From NCBI RefSeq assembly GCF_003693445.1, contig NZ_RFAR01000003.1, positions 54,457 to 118,456 on the forward strand: DNA of 64,000 nucleotides, given 5' to 3'. Positions 20,839-31,324 of this stretch are shown one piece after another (the stretch's first letter is position 1; each line of letters begins with the position of its first letter). Position numbers and translations under genes: made by a program. Source of the stretch: Aquitalea palustris. Lineage in GTDB: Bacteria > Pseudomonadota > Gammaproteobacteria > Burkholderiales > Chromobacteriaceae. The notes under the pieces are model-generated. The model had not been told where the DNA came from. It saw nothing but the letters and a program-made list of their open reading frames with translations, and did no database searches.

Positions 20839-20859
20839 ATCGGTTACAATCACCGATTG
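20839..20859. promoter_or_regulatory. Inverted repeat overlapping a -10-like element upstream of glnS
   Basis: Arms AATCGGT and ACCGATT flank TACAATC, in which TACAAT is a good -10 hexamer. It lies 27-47 bp before the glnS start. A recognisable -35 is lacking, which would fit an activator or a weak promoter; the symmetry may also be chance. Confidence 0.35.
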
Positions 20860-20885
20860 CTTTCATTTAGTCTGCAGCCAGAATC

Positions 20886-22571
20886 ATGAGCACGGAAAAC
20901 AACGCGCCAGTAGTCAGCAACTTCATTCGCAACATCATTGACGAGGACCTGGCTTCCGGCAAGCACAGTTCCATCGTCACCCGCTTTCCGCCGGAGCCCA
21001 ATGGCTACCTGCACGTAGGCCACGCCAAATCCATCTGCCTCAACTTCGGTCTGGCCGAAGACTATCAGGGCAAGTGCAATCTGCGCATGGATGACACCAA
21101 CCCGGAAAAAGAGTCGGACGAATTCGTGCAGTCCATCAAGGACAGCGTGGAATGGCTGGGCTTCCAGTGGGATGGCAATGTCCGTTTCGCCTCGGATTAC
21201 TTCGATGCGCTGTACGACTACGCCGTCGAGCTGATCAAGTCCGGCAAGGCCTTTGTCTGCGACCTCAACGCCGAAGAAATGCGCGCCTATCGCGGCAGCC
21301 TGACCGAGCCGGGCAAGAACAGTCCCTTCCGCGACCGTAGCGTGGAAGAGAACCTCGACCTGTTCACCCGCATGCGTGCCGGCGAATTCGCCGATGGCAG
21401 CAAGACGCTGCGCCTGAAGATCGACATGGCTTCCGGCAATGTGAACCTGCGCGACCCGGTGATCTACCGCATCCGCCGCGCCCATCACCACCGTACCGGT
21501 GACAAGTGGTGCATCTACCCGATGTACGACTACACCCACTGCATTTCGGATGCGCTGGAAGGCATTACCCACAGCCTGTGCACGCTGGAATTCGAAGACC
21601 ATCGCCCGCTGTACGACTGGGTGCTGGACAACATCACCATCCCTTGCCACCCGCGCCAGTACGAGTTTTCCCGTCTGGAGCTGCTGTACGCGCTCACCTC
21701 CAAGCGCAAGCTGCAGGCGCTGGTGACCGACGGCCTGGTGGATGGCTGGAACGACCCGCGCATGCCCACCATCGAAGGCATGCGCCGCCGTGGCTTCAGC
21801 CCGGCTGGTATCCGCCTGTTTGCACAGCGCATTGGCGTGTCCAAGGGTGAAAACATCATCGACATGAGCGTGCTGGAAGGCGCCGTGCGCGAGATGCTGG
21901 AAAACGAATCGCCGCGCGTGATGGCCGTGCTGGACCCGATCAAGGTGACCCTCAGCAACTTCGATGCCGCCGTCACTGCCAGCCGTAGCGCGCCTTTCCA
22001 TCCGCATCACCCGGAATTCGGCGAGCGCGAAGTGCCGATCGCCCGTGAAATCTGGATCGAGCGTGAGGACTTTGCCGAAGTGCCGCCGCCCAAGTGGCAG
22101 CGCCTGACTGCCGGTGGCGAAGTGCGCCTGCGTTACAGCTATGTCATCAAGTGCGAAGAAGTCATCAAGGACGCCGACGGCAAGGTGGTGGAACTGAAGT
22201 GCTCCATCGACCACGACACCCTGGGCAAGAACCCGGAAGGCCGCAAGGTCAAGGGCGTAATTCACTGGGTATCGGCTGAGCACGCTATCGAGGCTGATGT
22301 ACGCCTGTACGACCGCCTGTTCACCGAGTCGCGTCCGGATGCCGTGCGTGGCGAAGATGGCGAATATGTTGATTTCCGCCAGTTCCTCAACCCGGAATCG
22401 CTGAAAACCGTCACGGCCTATGTAGAAGATGCCGTGCTCAAGGCTGCGCCGGAATCGCGCTTCCAGTTCGAGCGTCTGGGCTACTTTGTCACCGACCGTT
22501 ACGACCATCAGCAAGGTGTGCGTGCCGTGTTCAACCGCACGGTAGGCCTGCGCGATACCTGGAGCAAGTAA
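20886..22571 (+). CDS. glnS: Glutaminyl-tRNA synthetase
   Basis: 561 residues, the standard class Ic GlnRS length. The ATP site is [18 protein letters not shown] (HIGH motif, near residue 37), and the KMSKS equivalent is TSKRKL near residue 273. Also visible are [20 protein letters not shown] and the tRNA-binding C-terminal beta-barrel domains. It charges tRNA-Gln directly, so the organism need not rely on the amidotransferase route for glutamine. The start follows a gap with a symmetrical promoter-like element; the Shine-Dalgarno is weak. It ends at a strong terminator. Confidence 0.98.
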   Translation: MSTENNAPVVSNFIRNIIDEDLASGKHSSIVTRFPPEPNGYLHVGHAKSICLNFGLAEDYQGKCNLRMDDTNPEKESDEFVQSIKDSVEWLGFQWDGNVRFASDYFDALYDYAVELIKSGKAFVCDLNAEEMRAYRGSLTEPGKNSPFRDRSVEENLDLFTRMRAGEFADGSKTLRLKIDMASGNVNLRDPVIYRIRRAHHHRTGDKWCIYPMYDYTHCISDALEGITHSLCTLEFEDHRPLYDWVLDNITIPCHPRQYEFSRLELLYALTSKRKLQALVTDGLVDGWNDPRMPTIEGMRRRGFSPAGIRLFAQRIGVSKGENIIDMSVLEGAVREMLENESPRVMAVLDPIKVTLSNFDAAVTASRSAPFHPHHPEFGEREVPIAREIWIEREDFAEVPPPKWQRLTAGGEVRLRYSYVIKCEEVIKDADGKVVELKCSIDHDTLGKNPEGRKVKGVIHWVSAEHAIEADVRLYDRLFTESRPDAVRGEDGEYVDFRQFLNPESLKTVTAYVEDAVLKAAPESRFQFERLGYFVTDRYDHQQGVRAVFNRTVGLRDTWSK

Positions 22572-22599
22572 ACCTGCCGCCAGCCATATCGTGTACAGA

Positions 22600-22624
22600 A
22601 GCGGGCCACAGGCCCGCTTTTTTC
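22600..22624 (+). terminator. Terminator after glnS
   Basis: Stem GCGGGCC / GGCCCGC with a 3-nt loop and a run of six T, 29 bp past the glnS stop. Confidence 0.92.
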
Positions 22625-22659
22625 ATGTCCGCAGCCCCGGCTACACCGCTGCGCGGGCT

Positions 22660-22689
22660 TTGACAAGCTTCGCCAGCGCAGCATTTGAT
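22660..22689 (+). promoter_or_regulatory. Candidate sigma-70 promoter for the phosphofructokinase gene
   Basis: A perfect -35 TTGACA at 22660 is followed after 18 bp by TTTGAT, a fair -10. It lies about 190 bp upstream of the phosphofructokinase start within the 308-bp gap 22572-22879. The rest of the gap shows only the glnS terminator. Confidence 0.4.
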
Positions 22690-22879
22690 GCGTATCGACT
22701 TTCCCTTGATGTAATTTGCCTGTTACAGGCTGGCCGCCTAGCATCGAAGCCATTCAGCGCCGCTGACAAAAACCTGCTGCGGTATTGTCCCTTGCTGGTC
22801 CTGCCTGCGTCGGCGCGTCTTGCCTTGGGGATGCCATGCTCTTGTCAGCCACTCTCAGTCCTGCTCGCGGAGAAATGCC

Positions 22880-24097
22880 ATGAACCAGCCTCGTATCCTG
22901 TATCTGCAATCCGGCGGGCCAACCGCCGTACTCAATGCCTCGGCCCAGGGGGTGATTGAAACCGCGCGCAAGCTGGGGGTGTCGGTGTATGCCGCGCGCG
23001 ATGGGCTGGCCGGTTTGCTGGAAGACCGGCTGGTGAATACCGATGGCGTGTCCGATCACGACATCGCGCGGCTGGGTTTCCTGCCCGGCGGGCATTTTGG
23101 CGTCAGCCGCCGCATGATAGGCAGTTTCGACGAATGTCCCGCCGACTGGCTGCGCATGCAGGAAGTGCTGGCACGTCATGGCATTCATTACCTGCTGATC
23201 AATGGCGGCAACGGCTCACTGGGCTGTGCGGCGCGGCTGGCAGATTTTCAGCGCCACACCGGCCATGCCCTGCATGTGATTGGTGTGCCCAAAACCATAG
23301 ACAACGATCTGGTCGGCACCGACAACAGCCCGGGCTATGGCTCGGCGGCCAAGTTTCTGGCCAGCACCATGCTGGAAGTGGGCATGGACATGATCAGCAT
23401 GGGGCGCGGCCGGGTATTCATCATGGAGGCCATGGGCCGCCATACCGGCTGGCTGGCGGCAGCCCCGGCCGCAGCGCGCATTCATGGCGGGCAGGCACCG
23501 CATATCGTGCTGCTGCCGGAAGTGCCGTTTGAGCAGGACAGGTTTCTGGCTGCGGTGGATGCCAGCCTGGCGGCGCACGGCCAGTGTGCCATTTCGGTGG
23601 CCGAAGGGTTGGTGGATGCCTCCGGGCGCTTTGTCACTGAAGCCAATGCCTCGGCCGTGTATGGCCATGAGCAACTGGGCGGGGTGGGCAGCTGGCTGGC
23701 CGGGCTGCTCAAGCGCGAGCGCGGTCTGTCGGCGCATGTGGCACAGGTGGATTATCTGCAGCGCGCTGCCGGCCATCTGGCCTCGGCCACCGATGTGGAG
23801 CAAGCCTACCGGATGGGGCAGCAGGGTGTGGAGTGGCTGCTGGCTGGCCGTTCTGGCGTGATGGCCGGCATTCGCCGCCTGTCTGATCATCCTTATCGCT
23901 GGGACGTGGCTGCGGTAGCGCTGGAGGAGGTGGGCGACCAGGAAAAAGCCTTCCCGGCGCATTTCATCTCCGCCGATGGCTATGGGGTGACCCAGGCCTT
24001 TCTGGATTACCTGCTGCCGTTGATGGAGGGCGAGCGCATGCCGCCCTTCCGTCAGGGCGTGCCGGATTACCGCCGTATTGAATGGCCGCCAGTCTGA
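22880..24097 (+). CDS. 6-phosphofructokinase, PPi-type-like with mixed donor-site residues
   Basis: 405 residues, longer than E. coli PfkA (320) and like the PPi-dependent clade. It phosphorylates fructose 6-phosphate. Motifs are QSGGPTAVLNAS near residue 10, INGGNGSLGC near residue 108, GVPKTIDNDLVGTDNSPGYG near residue 135 with the catalytic Asp, and MEAMGRHTGWLA near residue 184. In the family the residue after the GGD-type Asp and the residue before TIDND help set the donor. Gly at both favours ATP, and Asp plus Lys favours pyrophosphate. Here they are Gly and Lys, and the GGD Asp is Asn. Donor is therefore unclear. It is monocistronic with promoter and terminator candidates. Confidence 0.88.
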   Translation: MNQPRILYLQSGGPTAVLNASAQGVIETARKLGVSVYAARDGLAGLLEDRLVNTDGVSDHDIARLGFLPGGHFGVSRRMIGSFDECPADWLRMQEVLARHGIHYLLINGGNGSLGCAARLADFQRHTGHALHVIGVPKTIDNDLVGTDNSPGYGSAAKFLASTMLEVGMDMISMGRGRVFIMEAMGRHTGWLAAAPAAARIHGGQAPHIVLLPEVPFEQDRFLAAVDASLAAHGQCAISVAEGLVDASGRFVTEANASAVYGHEQLGGVGSWLAGLLKRERGLSAHVAQVDYLQRAAGHLASATDVEQAYRMGQQGVEWLLAGRSGVMAGIRRLSDHPYRWDVAAVALEEVGDQEKAFPAHFISADGYGVTQAFLDYLLPLMEGERMPPFRQGVPDYRRIEWPPV

Positions 24098-24128
24098 CCC
24101 CATATACTCCGCTTGCCTCTGCAGACCA

Positions 24129-24151
24129 GCCGGGCCCTGTGCCCGGTTTTG
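24129..24151 (+). terminator. Terminator after the phosphofructokinase gene
   Basis: Stem CCGGGC / GCCCGG with a 5-nt loop and a TTTT tail, 30 bp past the stop. The short T tract makes it moderate in strength. Confidence 0.65.
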
Positions 24152-24251
24152 CATGATGGAGTGGGCAGGGGTCCGGATCAGGCTGCCCTTCGCGGGGGCT
24201 TGACGACTCTGCTACAATTTCCCCTTTTACCCAAGCACAGGTTGCCGAATC

Positions 24252-25625
24252 ATGCTGAACGTGTACAACACACTGACTCGCCAGAAAGAAGAGTTCCACC
24301 CCATCGAACCGGGCAAGGTGCGTATGTATGTGTGTGGCATGACGGTGTACGACCTCTGTCATATCGGCCATGCCCGCATGCTGGCGGCCTTCGACGTGAT
24401 CTACCGCTGGCTCAAGGCCTCCGGCTACGATGTCAACTACGTGCGCAACATCACCGACATCGAAGACAAGATCATCAAGCGTGCGCTGGAGCGCGGCATC
24501 ACTCCGGATCAGCTGGTAGCGCAAACCATTGCCGACATGCATGAAGATGCTGCGGCGCTGAACCTGCTGCCGCCCACCCACGAGCCGCGTGCCACCCATC
24601 ATGTGGGCGGCATGATTGCACTGATCGAACAGCTGATTGCCAATGGCAAGGCCTATCCGGCCCCCAATGGCGACGTGTACTACGCGGTGCGCGAGTTCGA
24701 GAGCTACGGCAAGCTGTCCGGCCGTACGCTGGACAAACTGCGCGCCGGTGAGCGGGTGGAAATCGACCCCAACAAGCGCGATCCGCTGGACTTCGTGCTG
24801 TGGAAAGCGGCCAAGCCGGGTGAACCGTCATGGGAAAGCCCGTGGGGCGCTGGCCGTCCGGGCTGGCATATTGAATGCTCGGTGATGAGCTGCCACCACC
24901 TGGGTGAGCATTTCGACATTCACGGCGGCGGCGAAGACCTGCAATTCCCGCACCACGAAAACGAAATCGCCCAGTCGGAGGGCGCGCACGGCCACAAGTA
25001 TGTCAACTACTGGCTGCACAATGGCTTTATCAATGTCGATGGCGAAAAGATGTCCAAATCGCTGGGCAATTTCTTCACCATCCGCGACGTGTTGCAGCAC
25101 TTCGACGGCGAAGTGGTGCGCTTCTTCATCGTGCGCAGCCACTACCGCAGCCCGGTCAATTACACCGACAGCATCCTCAACGATGCCAAGCAGGGCCTGA
25201 CCCGGCTGTACACGGCCTTGCGCGGCCTGGAGCTGCCGGCGTCCACGGGTATCGACTGGAGTAACCCGTACGCGGCGCGCTTCAAGGCCGCCATGGACGA
25301 CGACTTCAGCTCCTCCGAAGCGGTGGCCGTGCTGTTTGACCTGGCCGGTGAAGTCAACAAGACGCGCGATGTTCAACTGGCACGCCTGATGAAGGACCTG
25401 GCCGGCGTGCTGGGCCTGCTGCAGCGCGAGCCGGAAGAATTCCTCAAGGCCGGAGCAGGTGAGGGCGAATTGACTGCCGAGCAGATCGAAGCGCTGATCC
25501 AGGCGCGTCGCGATGCCCGTACCAACAAGAACTGGGCCGAATCCGACCGCATTCGTGACGAGCTGATCGCCAAGGGCGTGGTACTGGAAGACAACGCCCA
25601 GGGCACCAGCTGGCGCCGTGCCTGA
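24252..25625 (+). CDS. cysS: Cysteinyl-tRNA synthetase
   Basis: 457 residues, the normal length for bacterial CysRS. The start region [20 protein letters not shown] is typical. The zinc ligand Cys lies in [20 protein letters not shown] (HIGH motif, residues 23-40), and further zinc ligands are Cys in WHIECSVMS and His in [19 protein letters not shown]. The KMSKS motif is [11 protein letters not shown] near residue 266. It lies alone between two terminator-like hairpins. It charges tRNA-Cys; nothing is unusual. Confidence 0.98.
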   Translation: MLNVYNTLTRQKEEFHPIEPGKVRMYVCGMTVYDLCHIGHARMLAAFDVIYRWLKASGYDVNYVRNITDIEDKIIKRALERGITPDQLVAQTIADMHEDAAALNLLPPTHEPRATHHVGGMIALIEQLIANGKAYPAPNGDVYYAVREFESYGKLSGRTLDKLRAGERVEIDPNKRDPLDFVLWKAAKPGEPSWESPWGAGRPGWHIECSVMSCHHLGEHFDIHGGGEDLQFPHHENEIAQSEGAHGHKYVNYWLHNGFINVDGEKMSKSLGNFFTIRDVLQHFDGEVVRFFIVRSHYRSPVNYTDSILNDAKQGLTRLYTALRGLELPASTGIDWSNPYAARFKAAMDDDFSSSEAVAVLFDLAGEVNKTRDVQLARLMKDLAGVLGLLQREPEEFLKAGAGEGELTAEQIEALIQARRDARTNKNWAESDRIRDELIAKGVVLEDNAQGTSWRRA

Positions 25626-25636
25626 TTGCAGCTAGT

Positions 25637-25672
25637 CGACAAGGCCAGGCCAGCCCGGTGTTGGGCTTGTCG
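25637..25672. repeat. Hairpin downstream of cysS
   Basis: Outer arms CGACAAG / CTTGTCG enclose an inner GCCC / GGGC pair, beginning 12 bp past the cysS stop. No T tract follows directly, so it may be a 3'-end stabilising structure or a factor-dependent termination site. Confidence 0.45.
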
Positions 25673-25734
25673 GCTGATTGGCCACAGCCGCCGTTGCCTG
25701 GCGGTGTATTGCCACCGTTTTAGTCTTGGGCGAC

Positions 25735-25763
25735 TTGTCAAGCGCTAATAAAGCGCGGATAAT
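25735..25763 (+). promoter_or_regulatory. Sigma-70 promoter of rpmE
   Basis: TTGTCA, a 17-bp spacer, then GATAAT. The predicted start near 25770 gives a leader of about 55 nt. The spacer contains the dyad GCGCT / AGCGC at 25742-25756, placed where a repressor could block polymerase. Confidence 0.7.
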
Positions 25764-25776
25764 GCGTCCTCTTGAC

Positions 25777-25803
25777 CCTGTAGTACAGGCAAAACCCCTG
25801 TAC
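25777..25803 (+). promoter_or_regulatory. rpmE leader with two alternative hairpins
   Basis: GTACAGG at 25783 can pair with CCTGTAC at 25797 (7 bp, 7-nt loop). Its ACAGG part can instead pair with CCTGT at 25777-25781 to make a smaller hairpin. The two structures exclude each other and lie 20-50 nt before the rpmE start. E. coli rpmE is autoregulated by bL31 at the translational level, so a similar role here is a reasonable inference. Confidence 0.4.
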
Positions 25804-25824
25804 CCGTAAACTAAGGAAGCTCTC

Positions 25825-26040
25825 ATGCGCGCTGATATCCACCCGAATTACACCGAAGTTGCGGTTACCTGCTCTTGCGGTAACACCTTCACTACCAAGT
25901 CGACCATGGCCAAGGACGCCTTCCACATTGAAGTGTGCTCCAGCTGCCACCCGTTCTACACCGGTAAGCAGAAGATTGTTGATACCGCTGGTCGTATCGA
26001 CAAGTTCAACCAGAAGTTCGGCGGCTTCTTCAAGCGCTAA
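25825..26040 (+). CDS. rpmE: 50S ribosomal protein bL31, zinc-binding form
   Basis: 71 residues, full length. The zinc ligands are visible as CSCG at residues 16-19 and CSSCH at residues 37-41, so this is the zinc-containing (C+) paralogue rather than the zinc-free form. It bridges the subunits in the central protuberance region. The start [12 protein letters not shown] has AAGGAAG upstream. It is monocistronic, with a good promoter, a structured leader and a strong terminator. Confidence 0.98.
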   Translation: MRADIHPNYTEVAVTCSCGNTFTTKSTMAKDAFHIEVCSSCHPFYTGKQKIVDTAGRIDKFNQKFGGFFKR

Positions 26041-26055
26041 GCTTGTAAGCTTTGG

Positions 26056-26084
26056 AAAAAAGGCAGCCATGGCTGCCTTTTTTC
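26056..26084. terminator. Terminator after rpmE
   Basis: Palindromic stem AGGCAGCC / GGCTGCCT with A run on the left and six T on the right, 16 bp past the rpmE stop; usable in both directions. Confidence 0.92.
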
Positions 26085-26145
26085 ATTTCCGCAGCCCGCG
26101 CTTGCACATTAAAATAGCGCTTTACTCCTACCGGCGCGCGCCTCG

Positions 26146-27801
26146 ATGCTGACGTACTCCCCGCAAAACGCCACTGTTCCCGTTCCCACCGAAAAACCCT
26201 GGGTCTTGCTGCTGCTGTGTTTTATCTGGCTGTGGCCCGGCATTATCGGCCACGATCCGTGGAAGCCGGACGAACCCTATGTGATGGCGGTGGTAGAGGG
26301 CATGCTGCGCAGCGGCAACTGGCTGCTGCCCACCCTGCAAGGGGTGCCCTATCTGGAGTCGCCGCCCTTGTATTACTGGGTGGCCGCTGGTTTTGCCAAG
26401 CTGTTTTCGCCCTGGCTGCTACCCGCGCATGATGCCGCTCGCCTGGCCACGCCGTTGTTCATGGCGCTGGGCCTGACGCTGGCCGGCATGACCGGGCGCG
26501 ACCTGATCGGCCGCCGTTATGGCCGCAGTGTGGTGATGATACTGATAGGCTGCCTGGGCCTGATTGTCACCGGTCACCAGATGACGCCCATGGTGGCCAG
26601 CTTTACCGGTTTTGCCGCTGCCTTTTATGCGCTGTCGCTGACCTTGCGTTCGCCCGGTCTGGCCGGGGCGATACTGGGGGCGGCCAGCGTCACACTGTTT
26701 CTCAGTGCCAGCCTGCTGGAAGTAATGCTGGTGTGGGCCGTGGTGATTTTCCTGCCGGCCTTTACCGCCTGGCGTAACAAGCGTTACGCCATCACCGTGT
26801 TCATGGCCTTGCTGGTGGCCTTGCCGGTAGCACTGATCTGGCCGATGCAGCTGGAGCGCAGCTATCCGGCACTGTTCCGTCTGTGGTGGGAGCGCCATGC
26901 ACTGGGCCCGCTGGATGGCTTTGGCAAGGTCAGCCTGTTTCACGGTTTTGGCTACTACACCTTCAATACCATCTGGTTTGCCTGGCCGGCCTGGCCGCTG
27001 GCGGCCTGGACGCTGTTCCGCAACCGCAAGTACGAACTACCCATGTTGCAGCTGCCGCTGATGTTCTTTGGCGTGGTGCTGATCATGCTGACGCTGTCCG
27101 AGCGCAAGAGCATGGATTACGCCATGCCCTTGCTGCTGCCGCTGGCGCTCTTGGCTGCGGTGGAACTGGACAATCTGCGCCGTGGCGCGGCGGCCTTTCT
27201 CAACTGGTTTGGGCTGATGACCTTCGGCGTGTTCGGGCTGTTGATCTGGGCTGGCTGGGCGGCAATGAACTATGGCTGGCCGGAGCGGCTGGCCGGGCGG
27301 GCGCAGTATTTCAGCCCCTACTATGTGCCCCATGTGTCGGTGTTGGCCGCGGTATTTGCCGTGCTGGCGACCATCACCTGGATCTGGGCGGTAACGCGCA
27401 GCCACTTGCGTGGCCGGCAGGCCATTACCAACTGGGCGGCAGGGCTGACCCTGTGCTGGGGGCTGGCGCTCAGCCTGTGGCTGCCGTGGCTGGATGCAGC
27501 CAAGAGCTACCGTCCGGTGGTGGAGAGCATGGTGCGAGCCATGCCGGCAGCCGGACTGGACAAGACGCAATGTATCGCGACGGAAAGCCAGAATATGGTG
27601 GCGCGCATCAGCTGGCATTACTACGCGGGTATCGATCTGCTGGCTTATCCGGCCGGGGAGAGCAGTCCTTGCGATTACCAGTTGCGCATGCGTTCACGTA
27701 GCGAAGGCTTGGCCGAACCGGGCTGGACCTTGCTATGGCAGGGATCGCGTCCGCGTGAGAAGTTTGAGTTGTTTGGCCTGTTCCGCCGCTCGAGCCACTA
27801 G
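26146..27801 (+). CDS. ArnT/PMT-like membrane glycosyltransferase (GT83 type)
   Basis: 551 residues with about 12 hydrophobic segments and a C-terminal periplasmic part (about residues 450-551). The first loop holds IIGHDPWKPDEPYVMAVVEG near residue 33, the acidic motif of the dolichyl-phosphate-mannose:protein mannosyltransferase and ArnT superfamily. It is followed by TLQGVPYLESPPLYYW near residue 65. Such enzymes move a sugar from an undecaprenyl-phosphate carrier to lipid A or proteins outside the inner membrane. No arn operon is nearby, so the acceptor and sugar are unknown. It is monocistronic with a terminator 28 bp downstream. Confidence 0.85.
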   Translation: MLTYSPQNATVPVPTEKPWVLLLLCFIWLWPGIIGHDPWKPDEPYVMAVVEGMLRSGNWLLPTLQGVPYLESPPLYYWVAAGFAKLFSPWLLPAHDAARLATPLFMALGLTLAGMTGRDLIGRRYGRSVVMILIGCLGLIVTGHQMTPMVASFTGFAAAFYALSLTLRSPGLAGAILGAASVTLFLSASLLEVMLVWAVVIFLPAFTAWRNKRYAITVFMALLVALPVALIWPMQLERSYPALFRLWWERHALGPLDGFGKVSLFHGFGYYTFNTIWFAWPAWPLAAWTLFRNRKYELPMLQLPLMFFGVVLIMLTLSERKSMDYAMPLLLPLALLAAVELDNLRRGAAAFLNWFGLMTFGVFGLLIWAGWAAMNYGWPERLAGRAQYFSPYYVPHVSVLAAVFAVLATITWIWAVTRSHLRGRQAITNWAAGLTLCWGLALSLWLPWLDAAKSYRPVVESMVRAMPAAGLDKTQCIATESQNMVARISWHYYAGIDLLAYPAGESSPCDYQLRMRSRSEGLAEPGWTLLWQGSRPREKFELFGLFRRSSH

Positions 27802-27828
27802 TGGCGCGAGCCACCATTTGCCAATTGA

Positions 27829-27855
27829 AGGGCCGGATCATGCCGGCCCTTTTTC
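27829..27855 (+). terminator. Terminator after the ArnT-like gene
   Basis: Stem GGGCCGG / CCGGCCC with a 5-nt loop and a run of five T. Its end overlaps the stop of the convergent hemerythrin gene. Confidence 0.88.
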
Positions 27856-28267
27856 ATGCGCTATGCGCTTGCAGTGCTGCCATGACCGCCGGCAGGCTTT
27901 CCGCCACGGCAAACAGTTCCCGCTCTTCAAAGCGCACATGCGCAGTCATGGTATCGGCAAAAGCCTGCAAGATGGCCGGGCTGGCCAGTTCGGCGTGTTG
28001 CAACAGGCGACGCAGGTGGGCGTGCTGTTCCAGCGTGCGTTCAACCAGCTGGCCATGACCGGCTTGCGCCAGCGCCGGTAGCAAGGTGCGCTCTTCCTCG
28101 GCAAAGTGGGCTTGCAAGCTGTGTGCTGCCTGCTGGCTGATTTTGTCGGCGGCCTGTCGCCATTGTGCGGCATCATCGCTACGGGCTGCTTTGCCAGCCT
28201 GGATGGCGAGGGACAGTGCGTGGTGGTGCTCGCGGGATAGAGGGGTAAGTGCGGCGCTGCGTTTCAT
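27854..28267 (-). CDS. Hemerythrin HHE-domain protein
   Basis: 137 residues, all-helical, cytoplasmic. The di-iron ligand pattern is visible: SREHHHAL near residue 12, LQAHFAEEERTLLP near residue 52, EQHAHLRRLL near residue 80 and HVRFEERELF near residue 111. HHE proteins bind oxygen or nitric oxide or handle iron; the exact role is not deducible. The start lacks a clear Shine-Dalgarno. It lies downstream of nothing on its strand; the liu-aacS run ends about 130 bp before it. Confidence 0.88.
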   Translation of the reverse strand: MKRSAALTPLSREHHHALSLAIQAGKAARSDDAAQWRQAADKISQQAAHSLQAHFAEEERTLLPALAQAGHGQLVERTLEQHAHLRRLLQHAELASPAILQAFADTMTAHVRFEERELFAVAESLPAVMAALQAHSA

Positions 28268-28319
28268 GCTGTGCTCTGTTGACTGGGGTGATCAGCCTGC
28301 ATCAAGCGCTGAGGGGCAG

Positions 28320-28382
28320 CCTTGAGCGCGCTCAAGCATTGGCGGCTTGCCCCGTGTTGCAGTCGGGGCGGCTAGCCGCCCC
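28320..28382. repeat. Two perfect palindromes between aacS and the hemerythrin gene
   Basis: CTTGAGCGCGCTCAAG at 28321-28336 is a perfect 16-bp palindrome. GGGGCGG-CTAG-CCGCCCC at 28365-28382 is a perfect 18-bp palindrome, 15 bp past the aacS stop. Neither has a T tract. The second may end or stabilise the aacS message; the first lies just upstream of the hemerythrin gene, where an operator would sit. Confidence 0.5.
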
Positions 28383-28397
28383 GTACCGCCAGTCGCT

Positions 28398-30359
<1,962 letters not shown>

Positions 30360-30410
30360 GTTGCTCCTCTTTATTGTTGTCACGGGCGCGGCGGGCCGTG
30401 CGTGCAAGCA

Positions 30411-31304
30411 TCAGTGGTGGCGGCCCATGGCCTGTGCGACCCGCGAAACCGGTGCGCGGCCCAGCAGGCCGGAAACGAACCATGCCGTTTCCACCAGTCG
30501 TGGCAGCGCGACGCCGCAGTCCACGCCCAGCCCGTTCATCAGGTAGACCACATCTTCCGTTGCGACATTGCCGGAAGCTCCACGAGCATACGGGCAGCCG
30601 CCCAGCCCGGCAACGGAGGAGTCGAAGGTCCGGACTCCCGCCTGAAAAGACGCATGAATATTGCTGATGGCCATGCCGTAAGTATCGTGGAAGTGGCCAG
30701 CCAGCTTTTCCATTGGCACAAGCTTGCTCACGGCTGCCAGCATGTCCAGCACGCGGTTGGGCGTGCCCGTGCCTATGGTGTCGCCCAGCGAGATTTCGTA
30801 GCAGCCCATGTCCAGCAGGCGGGCGGCGACTTCCGCCACTTTGGCCGGGGCAATGGCCCCTTCATAAGGACAGTCCACCACACAGGATACATAGCCACGC
30901 ACGCGGATGTTCTCGCGGCGGGCGCTGGCCAGCACGCTGTCGAAGCGGGCCAGGCTTTCGGCAATGCTGGCATTGATGTTTTTCTGGCTGAAGCTTTCAC
31001 TGGCCGCGCCGAACACGGCGATTTCGCGCACACCTGCCGCCAGTGCCTGCTCCATGCCCTTGTCGTTAGGTACCAGTACCGGGTAATTCACTGGGCCGGA
31101 CAGATCCAGCGCTTGCAACACATGCAGGCTGTCGGCCATTTGTGGCACCCATTTGGGCGAGACAAATGCGCCGGCTTCGATGGTGGTGAGGCCGCTGGCT
31201 GCCAGGCGGCGGATCAGTTCCAGCTTGCTGGCCGTGTCCAGTTGCTGCTTTTCGTTTTGCAGCCCGTCACGCGGGCCGACTTCGACAATCTTCACGCGAG
31301 TCAT
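30411..31304 (-). CDS. liuE: Hydroxymethylglutaryl-CoA lyase
   Basis: 297 residues. Splits 3-hydroxy-3-methylglutaryl-CoA into acetyl-CoA and acetoacetate, the last step of leucine breakdown. It is a TIM-barrel HMGL-like enzyme with VEVGPRDGLQNEK near residue 7 (catalytic Arg and Asp), the metal-site HFHDTYGMA near residue 230 and the glycine-loop Cys in GLGGCPYARGASGN near residue 260. The start MTRVKIVEV has GGAGGA four bases upstream; an ATG four codons earlier was rejected. It lies 20 bp downstream of liuD. Confidence 0.96.
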   Translation of the reverse strand: MTRVKIVEVGPRDGLQNEKQQLDTASKLELIRRLAASGLTTIEAGAFVSPKWVPQMADSLHVLQALDLSGPVNYPVLVPNDKGMEQALAAGVREIAVFGAASESFSQKNINASIAESLARFDSVLASARRENIRVRGYVSCVVDCPYEGAIAPAKVAEVAARLLDMGCYEISLGDTIGTGTPNRVLDMLAAVSKLVPMEKLAGHFHDTYGMAISNIHASFQAGVRTFDSSVAGLGGCPYARGASGNVATEDVVYLMNGLGVDCGVALPRLVETAWFVSGLLGRAPVSRVAQAMGRHH

Positions 31305-31324
31305 TCTGTCCTCCATGCCGCCAC

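Noticed and set aside
20850..22514. A 554-codon open frame on the minus strand
   Set aside because: Antisense to glnS, an unambiguous full-length synthetase.
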